The notes under the pieces were generated by a model that saw nothing but the letters and a program-made list of their open reading frames with translations, did no database searches and had not been told where the DNA came from. Both the position numbers and the translations under genes were made by a program. From positions 1 to 64,000 of the forward strand of contig NZ_JABVEC010000034.1 in the NCBI RefSeq assembly GCF_014323705.1: 64,000 nucleotides of DNA. Reading direction: 5' to 3'. Below are positions 8,125-16,427 of this stretch, in pieces. The DNA is from Actinomadura alba (GTDB lineage Bacteria; Actinomycetota; Actinomycetes; Streptosporangiales; Streptosporangiaceae). Numbering within the stretch: position 1 is the first letter of the stretch; every line of letters starts with the position of its first letter.

Positions 8125-9532
8125 GTCTCGATTCTCCACGACTGTTCAGATGTTCGAGCACCCGCCCCGCCGCCGCCCGCGCGGTGGCGACGCAGGCCGG
8201 GATGCCCAGCCCGTCATAGGCCGCGCCCGCCACCGCCAGCCCGGGCACCTCCGCGACGGCGGAGCGGATCCGGGCCACCCGGTCGGCGTGACCCACCGTG
8301 TACTGCGGCAGGGCGCCGCCCCAGCGGGTGACGCGGCTGTCGATGGGCAGCTCGCCGACCCCGCAGGTCACCGCCAGTTCGGTCATGGCGGCGGCCTTCA
8401 GATCCTCGTCCGGGCGCTGGAGCGTGTGTTCCTCACCGTGCCGCCCGATGGAACACCGTACGACCACGAGGTTCGGATCCCGCTCGCGCAGGTGGGGCCA
8501 CTTGACCGTGCTGAACGTCACGGCCTTGACCGTCCTGCCCTCCACGGCCGGCACCAGGTAGCCGCTGCCGCTCGGGAGCTGCGGGAACGCCGTCGACGCG
8601 TAGCCCAGGGTGACGATGGCCATGCTCGCGTACTCGAATCGAGCGAGCTCCCGGGCCGCCATCGGAGCGACATCGGCCAGCAGGCGCGCCGCCGGGGCCG
8701 CGGGCACCGCGACCACGACGCCGTCGGCCGTCAGGGCCTCCGGCGCCCGCGTCGGCCCGATCGTCAGCCGCCAGCCGCCGTCGGCCGTGGGGGCGAGCTC
8801 ACGTACCACCGCCCCGGTCCGGACCGTGCCGCCCTCGGCCTCGACCAGGTCGGCAAGGATGCGCGGAAGCGAACCGAGCCCGCCGGGCAGCGTGGTGAAC
8901 ACCGGGCCCGCGTCCTTCGGGGCGGCGTCCCGTACGGCCCGGGCCGCGGCGATGAGCGACCGGTGCGCGCGAGCGGCGTCCGCGAGGCCCCCCAGCGTCG
9001 CGTCGAACGACAGTTCCTCGGTCCGCCCGGCGTAGACGCCGCCGAGCAGCGGTTCGACGATGCGGTCCACGACCTCGGCACCGACCCGGGCACCCACGTA
9101 GTCGGCGACCGACACGTCCGCTCCGAGCGGGCTCCTCGGCAGCATCAGGTCGAGCGGCGCGCGGGCGAGCCCCGCGGGCGACAGGATGCCCGAGGCGGCG
9201 AGCGCCCGCAGATCGCCCGGCACACCCATGACATGGCCGGCCGGCAGGGGCCGGAGCTCGCCGCGGCTGAGAATCGCCGCCGAGGTCGTCCCCGGATAGA
9301 CGAGTTCCTCGGACCGGCCGAGGTCGCGGACGAGGTCGAGCCCCTCGGGCCGGCGGGCCAGCATCGCCTCGGCGCCCTCGTCGACCGGCACCCCGGCGAT
9401 CTCGCTCACCCTCAGCTTGCCGCCGACCTCGGGCGACCCTTCCAGCACGGTCACCCGCGCACCGCCGCGCAAGAGGAACCGCGCGGCCGCCAGGCCCGCG
9501 ATGCCACCGCCGATCACTACGACATGGGACAT
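8006..9532 (-). CDS. hemY: Coproporphyrinogen III / protoporphyrinogen oxidase HemY
   Basis: 508 aa. This FAD-dependent oxidase acts on coproporphyrinogen III in actinobacteria, upstream of ferrochelatase and HemQ. The dinucleotide-binding motif VVVIGGGIAGLAAARFLL is at residues 3-20, followed by VTVLEGSPEVGGKLR. The C-terminal FAD-contacting block is VAGAAYDGLGIPACVATARA. The family normally ends shortly after this point. Here about 40 hydrophilic residues follow, read through the start of hemQ in another frame. ATG 9532 is chosen because the glycine motif begins three residues later; its ribosome binding site is weak. Confidence 0.92.
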   Translation of the reverse strand: MSHVVVIGGGIAGLAAARFLLRGGARVTVLEGSPEVGGKLRVSEIAGVPVDEGAEAMLARRPEGLDLVRDLGRSEELVYPGTTSAAILSRGELRPLPAGHVMGVPGDLRALAASGILSPAGLARAPLDLMLPRSPLGADVSVADYVGARVGAEVVDRIVEPLLGGVYAGRTEELSFDATLGGLADAARAHRSLIAAARAVRDAAPKDAGPVFTTLPGGLGSLPRILADLVEAEGGTVRTGAVVRELAPTADGGWRLTIGPTRAPEALTADGVVVAVPAAPAARLLADVAPMAARELARFEYASMAIVTLGYASTAFPQLPSGSGYLVPAVEGRTVKAVTFSTVKWPHLRERDPNLVVVRCSIGRHGEEHTLQRPDEDLKAAAMTELAVTCGVGELPIDSRVTRWGGALPQYTVGHADRVARIRSAVAEVPGLAVAGAAYDGLGIPACVATARAAAGRVLEHLNSRGESRHGSDGQAQGTRPQPDDPVHDVVGVPGEDSGGSGRRHGRR

Positions 9533-9684
9533 AGATTCCACGATCGCAGATAATCGGCGGTGTCCTGACCAGGGCACGACGGGTGAGCCGGAGGACCCCG
9601 GCCAGATCGGGCCCTAAATCTCACGGAATTCGCGAATCTCGCCGAACGGCGGAACTATGGCGTGGATCACATCGTCGAATCTCC

Positions 9685-10611
9685 GTGCATACAGTCAGAG
9701 CGGGGTTCGCGCTCGTCCCGGTGGTGGTGGCAGTGCTGCTGACCGGCTGCGCGGGCGGCGGGTCGAACAGCTCTTCCGGGGTGTCCAACGCGGCGGGCTC
9801 CGCGGCAGACGCGAAGCGGGAGGGGACCGCGCCGAAGGCGATGGAGCCGGGCGCCCCAGGCTCAGCGCCGCAGCAGATCAAGCTCTCCGCGCCGGCCGCA
9901 CGTGCCGTCGTCTACACCGCGAGCATGGAAGTGGAGACCTCGGACGTCGAGGCCGCCGTGACCCGGGCCAAGGCACTGGTGACGCAGGCGGGCGGGCACG
10001 TCGCGAACGAGAACGCCACCACCGATCCGGTGGGGGCGAGCATCACCTTCAAGATTCCCGCTGAGCGGTACGGCACCGTCCTCGACGGGCTCTCCCACCG
10101 GCTCGGGACCCGTCGCGCGCTGCGGCAAGAGGCCGAGGACGTCACCGAGGCGGTCGCCGACGTCGAGAGCAGGGTGCGGTCGGCCGAGGCGGCGCTGAAG
10201 TCGTTCCGCAAGCTGCTCGACCGGGCCGGCACGGTCGCCGAGGTCATCAACGTCGAGCGCGAGATCTCACAGCGCCAGGCCGACCTGGAGGCGCTCCAGG
10301 CCAAACGGAGGGCGCTCGCCGAGCAGACCGGCTTCGCCACCGTGACCGTGCGCATCGAGCCCACGCCCAAGGCCGCGGCCAGGCCCGGCGGCGGCTTCAC
10401 CGGCGGGCTGAGATCCGGTTGGGCGGCGTTCGTCGGCGCCCTCTCCGCACTCGCCGTCGCCCTCGGCTGGCTGCTGCCGTTCCTCGGAGCGCTCGCGCTC
10501 ATCGGTGTCCCGGTCTGGCGGCTGAGCCGTCTTCGGAGGTGGCCGCGCCGGCCGCGCACCGAGACGCGAGACCTCAGCGACCGAGAACCCGCCGGTCAAG
10601 ACCCCCGGTAG
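9685..10611 (+). CDS. DUF4349-domain lipoprotein
   Basis: About 308 aa. A lipobox (VAVLLTGC) follows the N-terminal hydrophobic segment, so the mature protein should be lipid-anchored outside the membrane. A Ser/Ala/Pro linker leads to the DUF4349 domain (VYTASMEVETSDVEAAV, AGGHVANENATT, ITFKIPAERYGTVLDGL). A probable coiled coil follows (ADVESRVRSAEAALKSF to ISQRQADLEALQAKRRAL), then one C-terminal transmembrane helix (about residues 240-275) and a basic tail. The GTG at 9685 fits a short signal peptide, but no clear ribosome binding site is present; a start at 9583 is also open. The function of DUF4349 is unknown. Confidence 0.78.
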   Translation: MHTVRAGFALVPVVVAVLLTGCAGGGSNSSSGVSNAAGSAADAKREGTAPKAMEPGAPGSAPQQIKLSAPAARAVVYTASMEVETSDVEAAVTRAKALVTQAGGHVANENATTDPVGASITFKIPAERYGTVLDGLSHRLGTRRALRQEAEDVTEAVADVESRVRSAEAALKSFRKLLDRAGTVAEVINVEREISQRQADLEALQAKRRALAEQTGFATVTVRIEPTPKAAARPGGGFTGGLRSGWAAFVGALSALAVALGWLLPFLGALALIGVPVWRLSRLRRWPRRPRTETRDLSDREPAGQDPR

Positions 10612-10720
10612 CCACCGGCAGTCGAGACCACCAGTAGTCGATACCACAGGAAGCCGACGTCCCGGCCGTCAGCCGCGCCCCCGCGTGACCGCCCCTGGCC
10701 GGGTGCCGAAGGCGGCCGGG

Positions 10721-11614
10721 TCAGGACTTCGCCGGCGCGCGCTCGCGGTCGGCGCCGACGGCCCGCGCCCTGGCCGGGCGGAGGAACAGGTACATGACTG
10801 GAACGACGTAGGCCACCCACATGGTGAGCTGCAGCCAGGTGATCTTCGGAGTGACGTTCAGCACACCTTGGAAGATCGTCTGAGCCCACTGGCCGGCCCT
10901 GCCGAACTCGGCGAAGAACGTGGCGGGCTCCAGCACCACCGCGTTCAGGCCGGGCAGCACGCCGGCCTCCTGCAGGTCGTGGAACCCGTAGCCGAAGACG
11001 CCCGCCGCGACCACGATCAGCGCTCCCCCGGTCCAGGTGAAGAACGCCTTGAGGTTCAGCTTCAGCCCGCCGCGGTAGAGGAGGTAGCCGAGCACGATCG
11101 CGGTGACCAGGCCGAGGACGGCGCCGATGATCGGCTGTGTGGAGTCCTCCGTGGAGTTGCTGATGTTCGTCCACAGGAACAGGGCCGTCTCGAGGCCCTC
11201 GCGGCCGACCGCCATGAACGCCACCACGGCCAGCGCGAACGGGCCCACGTCGAGGGCCCCCTCCAGCCTGCCCTCGAGCTCGGCCTTGATGCCACGGGCC
11301 GCCTTGCGCATCCAGAAGACCATCCAGGTGACCAGGCCCACGGCAACGATCGACAGGGTCCCGCCGAACAGCTCCTGGGTCTTGAACTGCATGTCCGAGG
11401 AGGCTGCGCTCAGCGCGATGCCGAACCCTGCGCTGAGAGCGACCGCCAGACCGATCCCCGCCCAGACCGGAGCGAGCGCGCCCCGGTTGCCCGTCCTGAC
11501 GAGATAGGCGATGAGAATGCTCACCACCAGAGCGGCTTCCAGCCCCTCGCGCAGACCGATGAGGTAATTGCCGAGCAGCACCGTTGCGCTCCTCACGATC
11601 AAGCCGCGATCCAT
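10721..11614 (-). CDS. efeU: FTR1/EfeU-family iron permease
   Basis: 297 aa with seven or so hydrophobic segments. The two REGLE iron-binding motifs of the family are present: GLREGLEAALVV near residue 25 and VGREGLETALFL near residue 135. EfeU-type permeases import iron with the periplasmic or lipoprotein partner EfeO and the peroxidase EfeB; neither gene is within this window. A near-consensus IdeR/DmdR iron box lies 21-39 nt upstream of the ATG at 11614, so repression under iron-replete conditions is likely. The location between heme genes is consistent with iron supply for heme. Confidence 0.88.
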   Translation of the reverse strand: MDRGLIVRSATVLLGNYLIGLREGLEAALVVSILIAYLVRTGNRGALAPVWAGIGLAVALSAGFGIALSAASSDMQFKTQELFGGTLSIVAVGLVTWMVFWMRKAARGIKAELEGRLEGALDVGPFALAVVAFMAVGREGLETALFLWTNISNSTEDSTQPIIGAVLGLVTAIVLGYLLYRGGLKLNLKAFFTWTGGALIVVAAGVFGYGFHDLQEAGVLPGLNAVVLEPATFFAEFGRAGQWAQTIFQGVLNVTPKITWLQLTMWVAYVVPVMYLFLRPARARAVGADRERAPAKS

Positions 11615-11634
11615 CCGGCGGCGGGGATTCTTAC

Positions 11635-11653
11635 TTAGGAGAAGCTAACCTAA
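11635..11653 (-). promoter_or_regulatory. Candidate IdeR/DmdR iron box of efeU
   Basis: The plus strand reads TTAGGAGAAGCTAACCTAA. Against the 19-bp actinobacterial iron-box consensus TTAGGTTAGGCTAACCTAA this is 15 of 19 matches. It is placed just upstream of the efeU start, where a bound repressor would block transcription. Confidence 0.75.
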
Positions 11654-11709
11654 GCCTGGCCCGCCGGTAAACATCGCCCCCGGGTGAGCGGGGCCCAGGG
11701 CGTGCGCGC

Positions 11710-12987
11710 CTACAGGTCGCCCTTGGACTCCAGCCGCTGGAGCGCCTTCGCCAGCGGCACCGAGGCCAGCCCGATCTGCCAGCTCCTGGCCCCGAGGGCG
11801 AGTAGCACCGCGCTGAGCGCCTCCGCGCTGATCTCGTCGGGCGGTGACCACGCGAGCCGGCGAACGGCGTCGGGCTGAAGCAGGTTCTCGGTGGGCATGT
11901 GGTGCTCGTCGGCCAGGGCGGCGATCACGGCACGGGTCGCGGTGAGCCGCTTGGCCGCCTCGGGGTCGCGCTCCGCCCAGCGGTGGGCGGGCGGCGGGCC
12001 GTCGCCGCCCTGCCCCTGCTCGGGGTACTCGCTCTCCGGCAATGCGCGGGCCTTCGACACCGCACGCAGCCATACCGACAGGTGGCGGCGCGCGTTGCGC
12101 GTCCGCAGTGCCGGCATCGCCTGCAGATCGGCGAGCGTGTGCGGCACGGTCAGGGCGAGCTCGACGATCGCGGCGTCCGGCAGCACCCGCCCCGGTGACA
12201 GGTCACGGTCGCGCGCGATCCGGTCCCGGGCCTCCCATACCGCCCGTACGACCGCGAGGCCGCGCCGGTTGCGCACGCGATGGATCCCGGACGTACGCCG
12301 CCACGGCTCGGCGCGCGGCGGCTTGGGCGGGGCGGCCAGGATCGCCTCGAACTCCTCGGCGGCCCACTCCAGCTTGCCGGTGTCGGTGAGCTCGGCGTGC
12401 AGCGCCTCGCGAAGCTCCACGAGCAGCTCGACGTCGAGCGCCGCGTAGCGCAGCCATTCCTCCGGCAGCGGCCGGGTGGACCAGTCGGCCGCCGAGTGGC
12501 CCTTCTCGAGCGAGTAACCGAGCACGTTCTCGATCATCGAGCCGAGCCCGACCCTGGGATGCCCGAGCAGCCGTCCGGCGAGCTCGGTGTCGAACAGCCT
12601 GCGCGGGACCAGTCCGAGCTCGGCGAGGCACGGCAGGTCCTGGTTGGCGGCGTGCAGCACCATCTCGGCGTCGGCGAGGGCGCTGTCGAGTGCCGACAGG
12701 TCCGGGCAGCCGATCGGGTCGATGAGCGTGGTGCCCGCGCCCTCCCGGCGCAGCTGGACGAGGTAGGCCCGCTGCCCGTAGCGATAGCCCGAGGCCCGTT
12801 CGGCGTCCACCGCCACGGGCCCGGTGCCCGCCGCGAACGCCGCGACGACCTGGTTCAGCGCTTCGGCGGTCTGCACCACCGGGGGGATTCCCTCGCTCGG
12901 CTCGAGGAGAGGCGTGACGATCCCGCCGGAGTCCTGCGGAGCGGTCTCCCCCGATTGGGCCGATTGACTGGTTTCCGACACTCCCAC
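11710..12987 (-). CDS. rnd: Ribonuclease D-like 3'-5' exonuclease with HRDC domain
   Basis: 425 aa. The N-terminal DEDD exonuclease domain shows the acidic motifs in order: PVAVDAERASGYRYG (Asp and Glu), HAANQDLPCLAELG (Asp), and YAALDVELLVELREAL (Tyr and Asp of the DEDDy class). A C-terminal HRDC-type helical region starts about residue 215 (RRGLAVVRAVWEARDRIA). It acts in 3' processing and decay of structured RNA. It lies 18 nt downstream of the DUF3000 gene on the same strand, a pairing typical of actinobacteria. The GTG start at 12987 gives a hydrophilic N-terminus before the catalytic domain. Confidence 0.92.
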   Translation of the reverse strand: MGVSETSQSAQSGETAPQDSGGIVTPLLEPSEGIPPVVQTAEALNQVVAAFAAGTGPVAVDAERASGYRYGQRAYLVQLRREGAGTTLIDPIGCPDLSALDSALADAEMVLHAANQDLPCLAELGLVPRRLFDTELAGRLLGHPRVGLGSMIENVLGYSLEKGHSAADWSTRPLPEEWLRYAALDVELLVELREALHAELTDTGKLEWAAEEFEAILAAPPKPPRAEPWRRTSGIHRVRNRRGLAVVRAVWEARDRIARDRDLSPGRVLPDAAIVELALTVPHTLADLQAMPALRTRNARRHLSVWLRAVSKARALPESEYPEQGQGGDGPPPAHRWAERDPEAAKRLTATRAVIAALADEHHMPTENLLQPDAVRRLAWSPPDEISAEALSAVLLALGARSWQIGLASVPLAKALQRLESKGDL

Positions 12988-13005
12988 GCGCCTACCGTAC
13001 GCCGC

Positions 13006-13599
13006 TCAGGTGCCCGAACCGGTCAGCGAGGTGATTCCGGCCGGGGGCAACCCGGCCGCCATGCACATCACCTCGCACCACGCCGCCACGTGACCGGCCA
13101 GATCCTCGCCCGCCGGCGACCACGACGCGCGCATCTCCAGCTCGGTCGTGGAGGGATCGTCCTGTTTGTCGCCGAAGCTCTCCGAGACCGCTCGGGTGAT
13201 GGTGCCGGACACGCCGGCGTAGCCGACGATGTCGAGCGCCTCGGTCAGCCAGCTCCAGGCGACCGAGCCGATGAGCGGATCGGCGGCGATCTCGGGCTCG
13301 AGATCGGCCCGGATATAGGCGACGATCCGGAAGCTCCCCACCCAGCCGCTGTGCCCGTCCGGGTCGTACAGCACGATCAGCCGGCCCATGGCGATCTCGG
13401 TGTCGTCACGGTAGACCGACGCCGAGAGGGCCGCCGCATAGGGCGCCAGCCGCTGCGGCGCGGGCATGCTCTCGAGTTCGAGCTCGGAACGGATCTCATC
13501 GCCCTCGACCGCGAGGCGCAGCGTGTCCAGGGCCCGCTGGAAGGGCGCCGGTACCTCACTTGCCTGGGTCGGGGGCGGCGTCATGCGCGGGGCGCCCAT
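13006..13599 (-). CDS. DUF3000-domain protein
   Basis: About 197 aa from ATG 13599, or 192 from ATG 13584; neither has a strong ribosome binding site. No membrane segment. Recognisable as the actinobacteria-restricted DUF3000 family by the stretch VPAPFQRALDTLRLAVEGDE, GRLIVLYDPDGHSGWVG, and the C-terminal WCEVMCMAAGLPPAGITSL. It is cotranscribed with the downstream RNase D gene (18-nt gap), as in relatives. The function is unknown; the conserved linkage to RNase D and hemE suggests a housekeeping role. Confidence 0.85.
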   Translation of the reverse strand: MGAPRMTPPPTQASEVPAPFQRALDTLRLAVEGDEIRSELELESMPAPQRLAPYAAALSASVYRDDTEIAMGRLIVLYDPDGHSGWVGSFRIVAYIRADLEPEIAADPLIGSVAWSWLTEALDIVGYAGVSGTITRAVSESFGDKQDDPSTTELEMRASWSPAGEDLAGHVAAWCEVMCMAAGLPPAGITSLTGSGT

Positions 13600-13746
13600 G
13601 GGCTGAGCGTAGATCGTTTTGCTTGAAGAACCCGGGACTGCCACGCCGGGCGAGGCGCCGGAAGCCGGATTCGCGGGGAATCCGGGCTGGTCATGGTCAC
13701 GAAGAGTCTGGGCACTTTGCACGGTCTCGGGGGTGTCGGGGGTCGC

Positions 13747-13950
13747 TCAGGCGGCCCGGGAGGATACGTCCGGCTGTTCCGCCGATCCGGGCTGCAACGG
13801 CTCTAGCAGTGCCGCGATGAGCAGGGCCGCGCCGCAGTCGACGCAGGACAGCTCAGGACAAAGATCACCATGCCCGTCGGCGCAGGGCGGCCGCTCGAAC
13901 GGGCGCTCGTCGCCGCAGGTGGAGCAGTGACGGATGGTCACGGCCATCAT
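13747..13950 (-). CDS. Small zinc-ribbon protein
   Basis: 67 aa beginning MMAVTIRHCSTCGDERPFE. Cysteine pairs CSTC, then C and ELSCVDCG, can form a zinc ribbon. The upstream GGGAGG is well placed for the first ATG (13950). Small Cys-pair proteins like this recur beside hemE/DUF3000 in actinobacteria. The role is unknown. It precedes the DUF3000 gene on the same strand with about 150 nt between them. Confidence 0.65.
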   Translation of the reverse strand: MMAVTIRHCSTCGDERPFERPPCADGHGDLCPELSCVDCGAALLIAALLEPLQPGSAEQPDVSSRAA

Positions 13951-14197
13951 CGGATGCCTCCCTCGGCTCGCGGCTTAAGGGGTGAGAACCGCACGGTTGC
14001 ACGCCGGAGCGGTGGATTGCGGGACTTCGCTCGGCGTGTCCGAAGTTCATGGCCCCGTGGTCCACCCCCGCGCCCGGCCGCCCGCGGGCGCGCCGCGACG
14101 GGCCACACCGCCCACGCCGGACCAGCGGCGGAGCACTCCGGCCACCGTGTTGGCGACTCGGTGCGAATCGCCGGCGGATCCGTGGGACGATCCTAGG

Positions 14198-15253
14198 GTG
14201 CCTGTTGACAATGATGCCGTCTTCCTGCGGGCCTGCCGCCGCGAGCCGGTGCCGCACACCCCGGTGTGGTTCATGCGCCAGGCCGGCCGCTCGTTGCCCG
14301 AGTACCTGCGCGTACGGGCCGGCGTGCCGATGCTGGAGGCCTGCACAAGGCCCGACATGATCACCGAGATCACGCTCCAGCCCGTACGGCGCTACGCGGT
14401 CGACGCCGCGATCTTCTTCAGCGACATCATGGTGCCGCTCAAGGCGATCGGGGTGGATCTCGACATCAAGCCGGGCGTAGGCCCCGTGATCGCCGACCCG
14501 ATCCGCGACGCCGCCGGGCTCGCGAGGCTGCGGCCGCTGACGCCCGATGACGTGACCTACGTCACCGAGGCGGTCGCCGGGCTGGTGGGCGAGCTCGGCG
14601 ACACCCCGCTCATCGGGTTCGCAGGCGGACCGTTCACGCTCGCCTCCTACCTCATCGAGGGCGGGCCGTCGAAGTCCCACGACCTCACCAAGGCGATGAT
14701 GTACGGCGCGCCCGAGCTCTGGGGCGAACTGCTCGGCCGGCTGGCCGACATCACGACCGAGTTCCTCAAGATCCAGGTGGCCGCCGGCGCGAGCGCCGTC
14801 CAGGTGTTCGACTCCTGGGTCGGCGCGGTGAGCGCGGAGGACTACCGGCGTTCGGTGCTCCCGCACACCAGCAAGATCTTCTCGGCGGTCGAGGGCCTCG
14901 GCGTGCCGCGGATCCACTTCGGCGTGGGCACTGGTGAGCTGCTCGGGATCATGGGCGAGGCCGGCGCCGACGTGGTCGGGGTCGACTGGCGGGTGCCGCT
15001 CGACGCGGCGGTGAGCCGGGTCGAGCCGGGCAAGGCGCTGCAGGGCAACCTCGACCCCGCGGTGCTGTTCGCACCGTGGGAGGTCATCGAGCAGCGGACC
15101 CGCGACGTCCTGGCCCGGGGCCGCACGGCGGAGGGCCACGTGTTCAATCTCGGCCACGGCGTGCTGCCCTCCACCGACCCGGACAAGCTCGCCCGCCTCG
15201 CCGACTTCGTCCACGAGGCCTCGGCCGCCGACGCGGTGACCCCCCTGCGCTGA
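14198..15253 (+). CDS. hemE: Uroporphyrinogen decarboxylase HemE
   Basis: 351 aa. It converts uroporphyrinogen III to coproporphyrinogen III, the substrate of the HemY encoded nearby. Signatures are PVWFMRQAGRSLPEYL near residue 25 (including the substrate-binding Arg), the Asp in AIFFSDIMVPLKAIG, GFAGGPFTLASYLIEGG, and the C-terminal FNLGHGVLPSTDP. The GTG start at 14198 places the family's usual N-terminus correctly. Upstream, 13951-14197 holds no other gene. A hairpin at 15303-15353 probably ends the transcript. Confidence 0.96.
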   Translation: MPVDNDAVFLRACRREPVPHTPVWFMRQAGRSLPEYLRVRAGVPMLEACTRPDMITEITLQPVRRYAVDAAIFFSDIMVPLKAIGVDLDIKPGVGPVIADPIRDAAGLARLRPLTPDDVTYVTEAVAGLVGELGDTPLIGFAGGPFTLASYLIEGGPSKSHDLTKAMMYGAPELWGELLGRLADITTEFLKIQVAAGASAVQVFDSWVGAVSAEDYRRSVLPHTSKIFSAVEGLGVPRIHFGVGTGELLGIMGEAGADVVGVDWRVPLDAAVSRVEPGKALQGNLDPAVLFAPWEVIEQRTRDVLARGRTAEGHVFNLGHGVLPSTDPDKLARLADFVHEASAADAVTPLR

Positions 15254-15302
15254 CCGCTCCCGTGCCGGTTGTCGCGCGCTGGCTATCGTGTGCGCTCGCC
15301 GA

Positions 15303-15353
15303 GTGTCGGAGAACGCACGACCCGAGGGCCTTGGGTGGTGCGTTCTCCGACAC
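15303..15353. terminator. Hairpin A after hemE, related to hairpin B
   Basis: GTGTCGGAGAACGCAC (15303-15318) is exactly complementary to 15338-15353. One mismatch inward the stem continues for four more base pairs. It lies 50 nt after the hemE stop and before the DUF559 gene. The arm sequence recurs in hairpin B at 16361-16412 with a single changed base. Confidence 0.7.
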
Positions 15354-15406
15354 CGAACGTCGCTCGGCAGCGATTTCGGGTGTACGCGTGGCCACGGAGT
15401 GTCACC

Positions 15407-16342
15407 GTGGCCCTCATGCCGGCCGCCCGAGATATCCCGCCCGCCCTCACGAAGGGCCCTTTTCGCTGTGAGATCGCTTTCGGCCTGGGCGTCACGCGCC
15501 GACAGCTCACCGGAAGCCGGTTCCGGCGGATCTTCCACCGCGTCTACGTGAGCGTCGATCTGCCGGACTCCGTCGAGCTGCGGTGCCGTGCCGCGCTGCT
15601 CGCCGTCCCGACCGGCGCGGTGTTCTGCGGGGTCACCGCGGCCCGGCTGTACCGGGTCCCCGTGCCCGACACGGCCGACGACCGCGTTCATCTGGCCCTG
15701 CCGGCCGGTACTTCGACGATCCCGCAGGTCCGGGGGATCGTCACGCATCGGTACGGCCTCACGCTCGGCCAAATGCGCAAAGTCCACGACCTTTACGTTG
15801 TACGTCCGGAACGTCTGTTTGCAGAGCTCGCCGTCGATCTCGTCCGGCTCGATCTGATCATCGCCGGGGACCACCTGCTGGGAAAGGGCTGGATCGAGCC
15901 GGACGATCTGCGCCGCTCGATCGAGGCGAGCACGCCGAGACCCGGTCTGCGACTCGCCCGTGCGGTGCTCCCCCACCTGGAGCCGAAGACCGACTCGCCG
16001 ATGGAGACCCGGCTTCGGATGATCCTCGTCGACGCCGGGCTGCCAAGGCCGGTGGCCAACGCCGACGTCTTCGACCCCGGCGGCGTGTGGATCGGCCGCC
16101 CGGACCTCTCGTACCCTGCGCTGAAGATCGCGTTGGACTACGAGGGCGGCCATCACCGGACCGACGCACGCCAATATCGCAACGACCTCACCCGCGACGA
16201 CCAGTTCGCCGTCAACGGGTGGATCCATCTCAAGTACGACGCCGCGACGGTCTTCCAGGTGAGGCACCGGATCGTCGCGGACGTGCGCGAGGCCATCGCG
16301 CTCCGCCGTCAGCAGGACGGCACTGGATCCCGCGCCCTCTGA
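15407..16342 (+). CDS. DUF559-domain endonuclease-like protein (AbiEi-like N-terminus)
   Basis: 311 aa. The N-terminal half (ALTKGPFRCEIAFGLGVTRR, then RIFHRVYVSVDLP) resembles the winged-helix region found in AbiEi-type antitoxin-like proteins. The C-terminal half is a DUF559/very-short-patch-repair-like nuclease fold with LDYEGGHHRTDARQYRND and a following Lys in WIHLKYD. These are candidate D/E-x-K metal ligands. GTG 15407 has GGAG 7 nt upstream; ATG 15416 is an alternative. The gene is bracketed by two related hairpins. Such proteins are common in actinomycetes in multiple copies, and their biological role is not established. Confidence 0.75.
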   Translation: MALMPAARDIPPALTKGPFRCEIAFGLGVTRRQLTGSRFRRIFHRVYVSVDLPDSVELRCRAALLAVPTGAVFCGVTAARLYRVPVPDTADDRVHLALPAGTSTIPQVRGIVTHRYGLTLGQMRKVHDLYVVRPERLFAELAVDLVRLDLIIAGDHLLGKGWIEPDDLRRSIEASTPRPGLRLARAVLPHLEPKTDSPMETRLRMILVDAGLPRPVANADVFDPGGVWIGRPDLSYPALKIALDYEGGHHRTDARQYRNDLTRDDQFAVNGWIHLKYDAATVFQVRHRIVADVREAIALRRQQDGTGSRAL

Positions 16343-16360
16343 CACCTCGAACGCCACTCG

Positions 16361-16412
16361 GTGTCGGCGAACGCACCACTCAAGAACGGTCTGGTGGTGC
16401 GTTCGCCGACAC
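16361..16412. terminator. Hairpin B between convergent genes, related to hairpin A
   Basis: GTGTCGGCGAACGCACCAC (16361-16379) pairs perfectly with 16394-16412 around a 14-nt loop. It lies 18 nt after the DUF559 stop and 15 nt before the stop of the convergent permease gene, so it can terminate transcription from both sides. Confidence 0.8.
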
Positions 16413-16427
16413 TGAACGGGCTTCGGG

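Noticed and set aside
13865..16357. Very long open frame on the minus strand opposite hemE and the DUF559 gene
   Set aside because: Composition is Arg/Asp/His-rich with no family similarity. It is the antisense shadow of real genes in GC-rich DNA.
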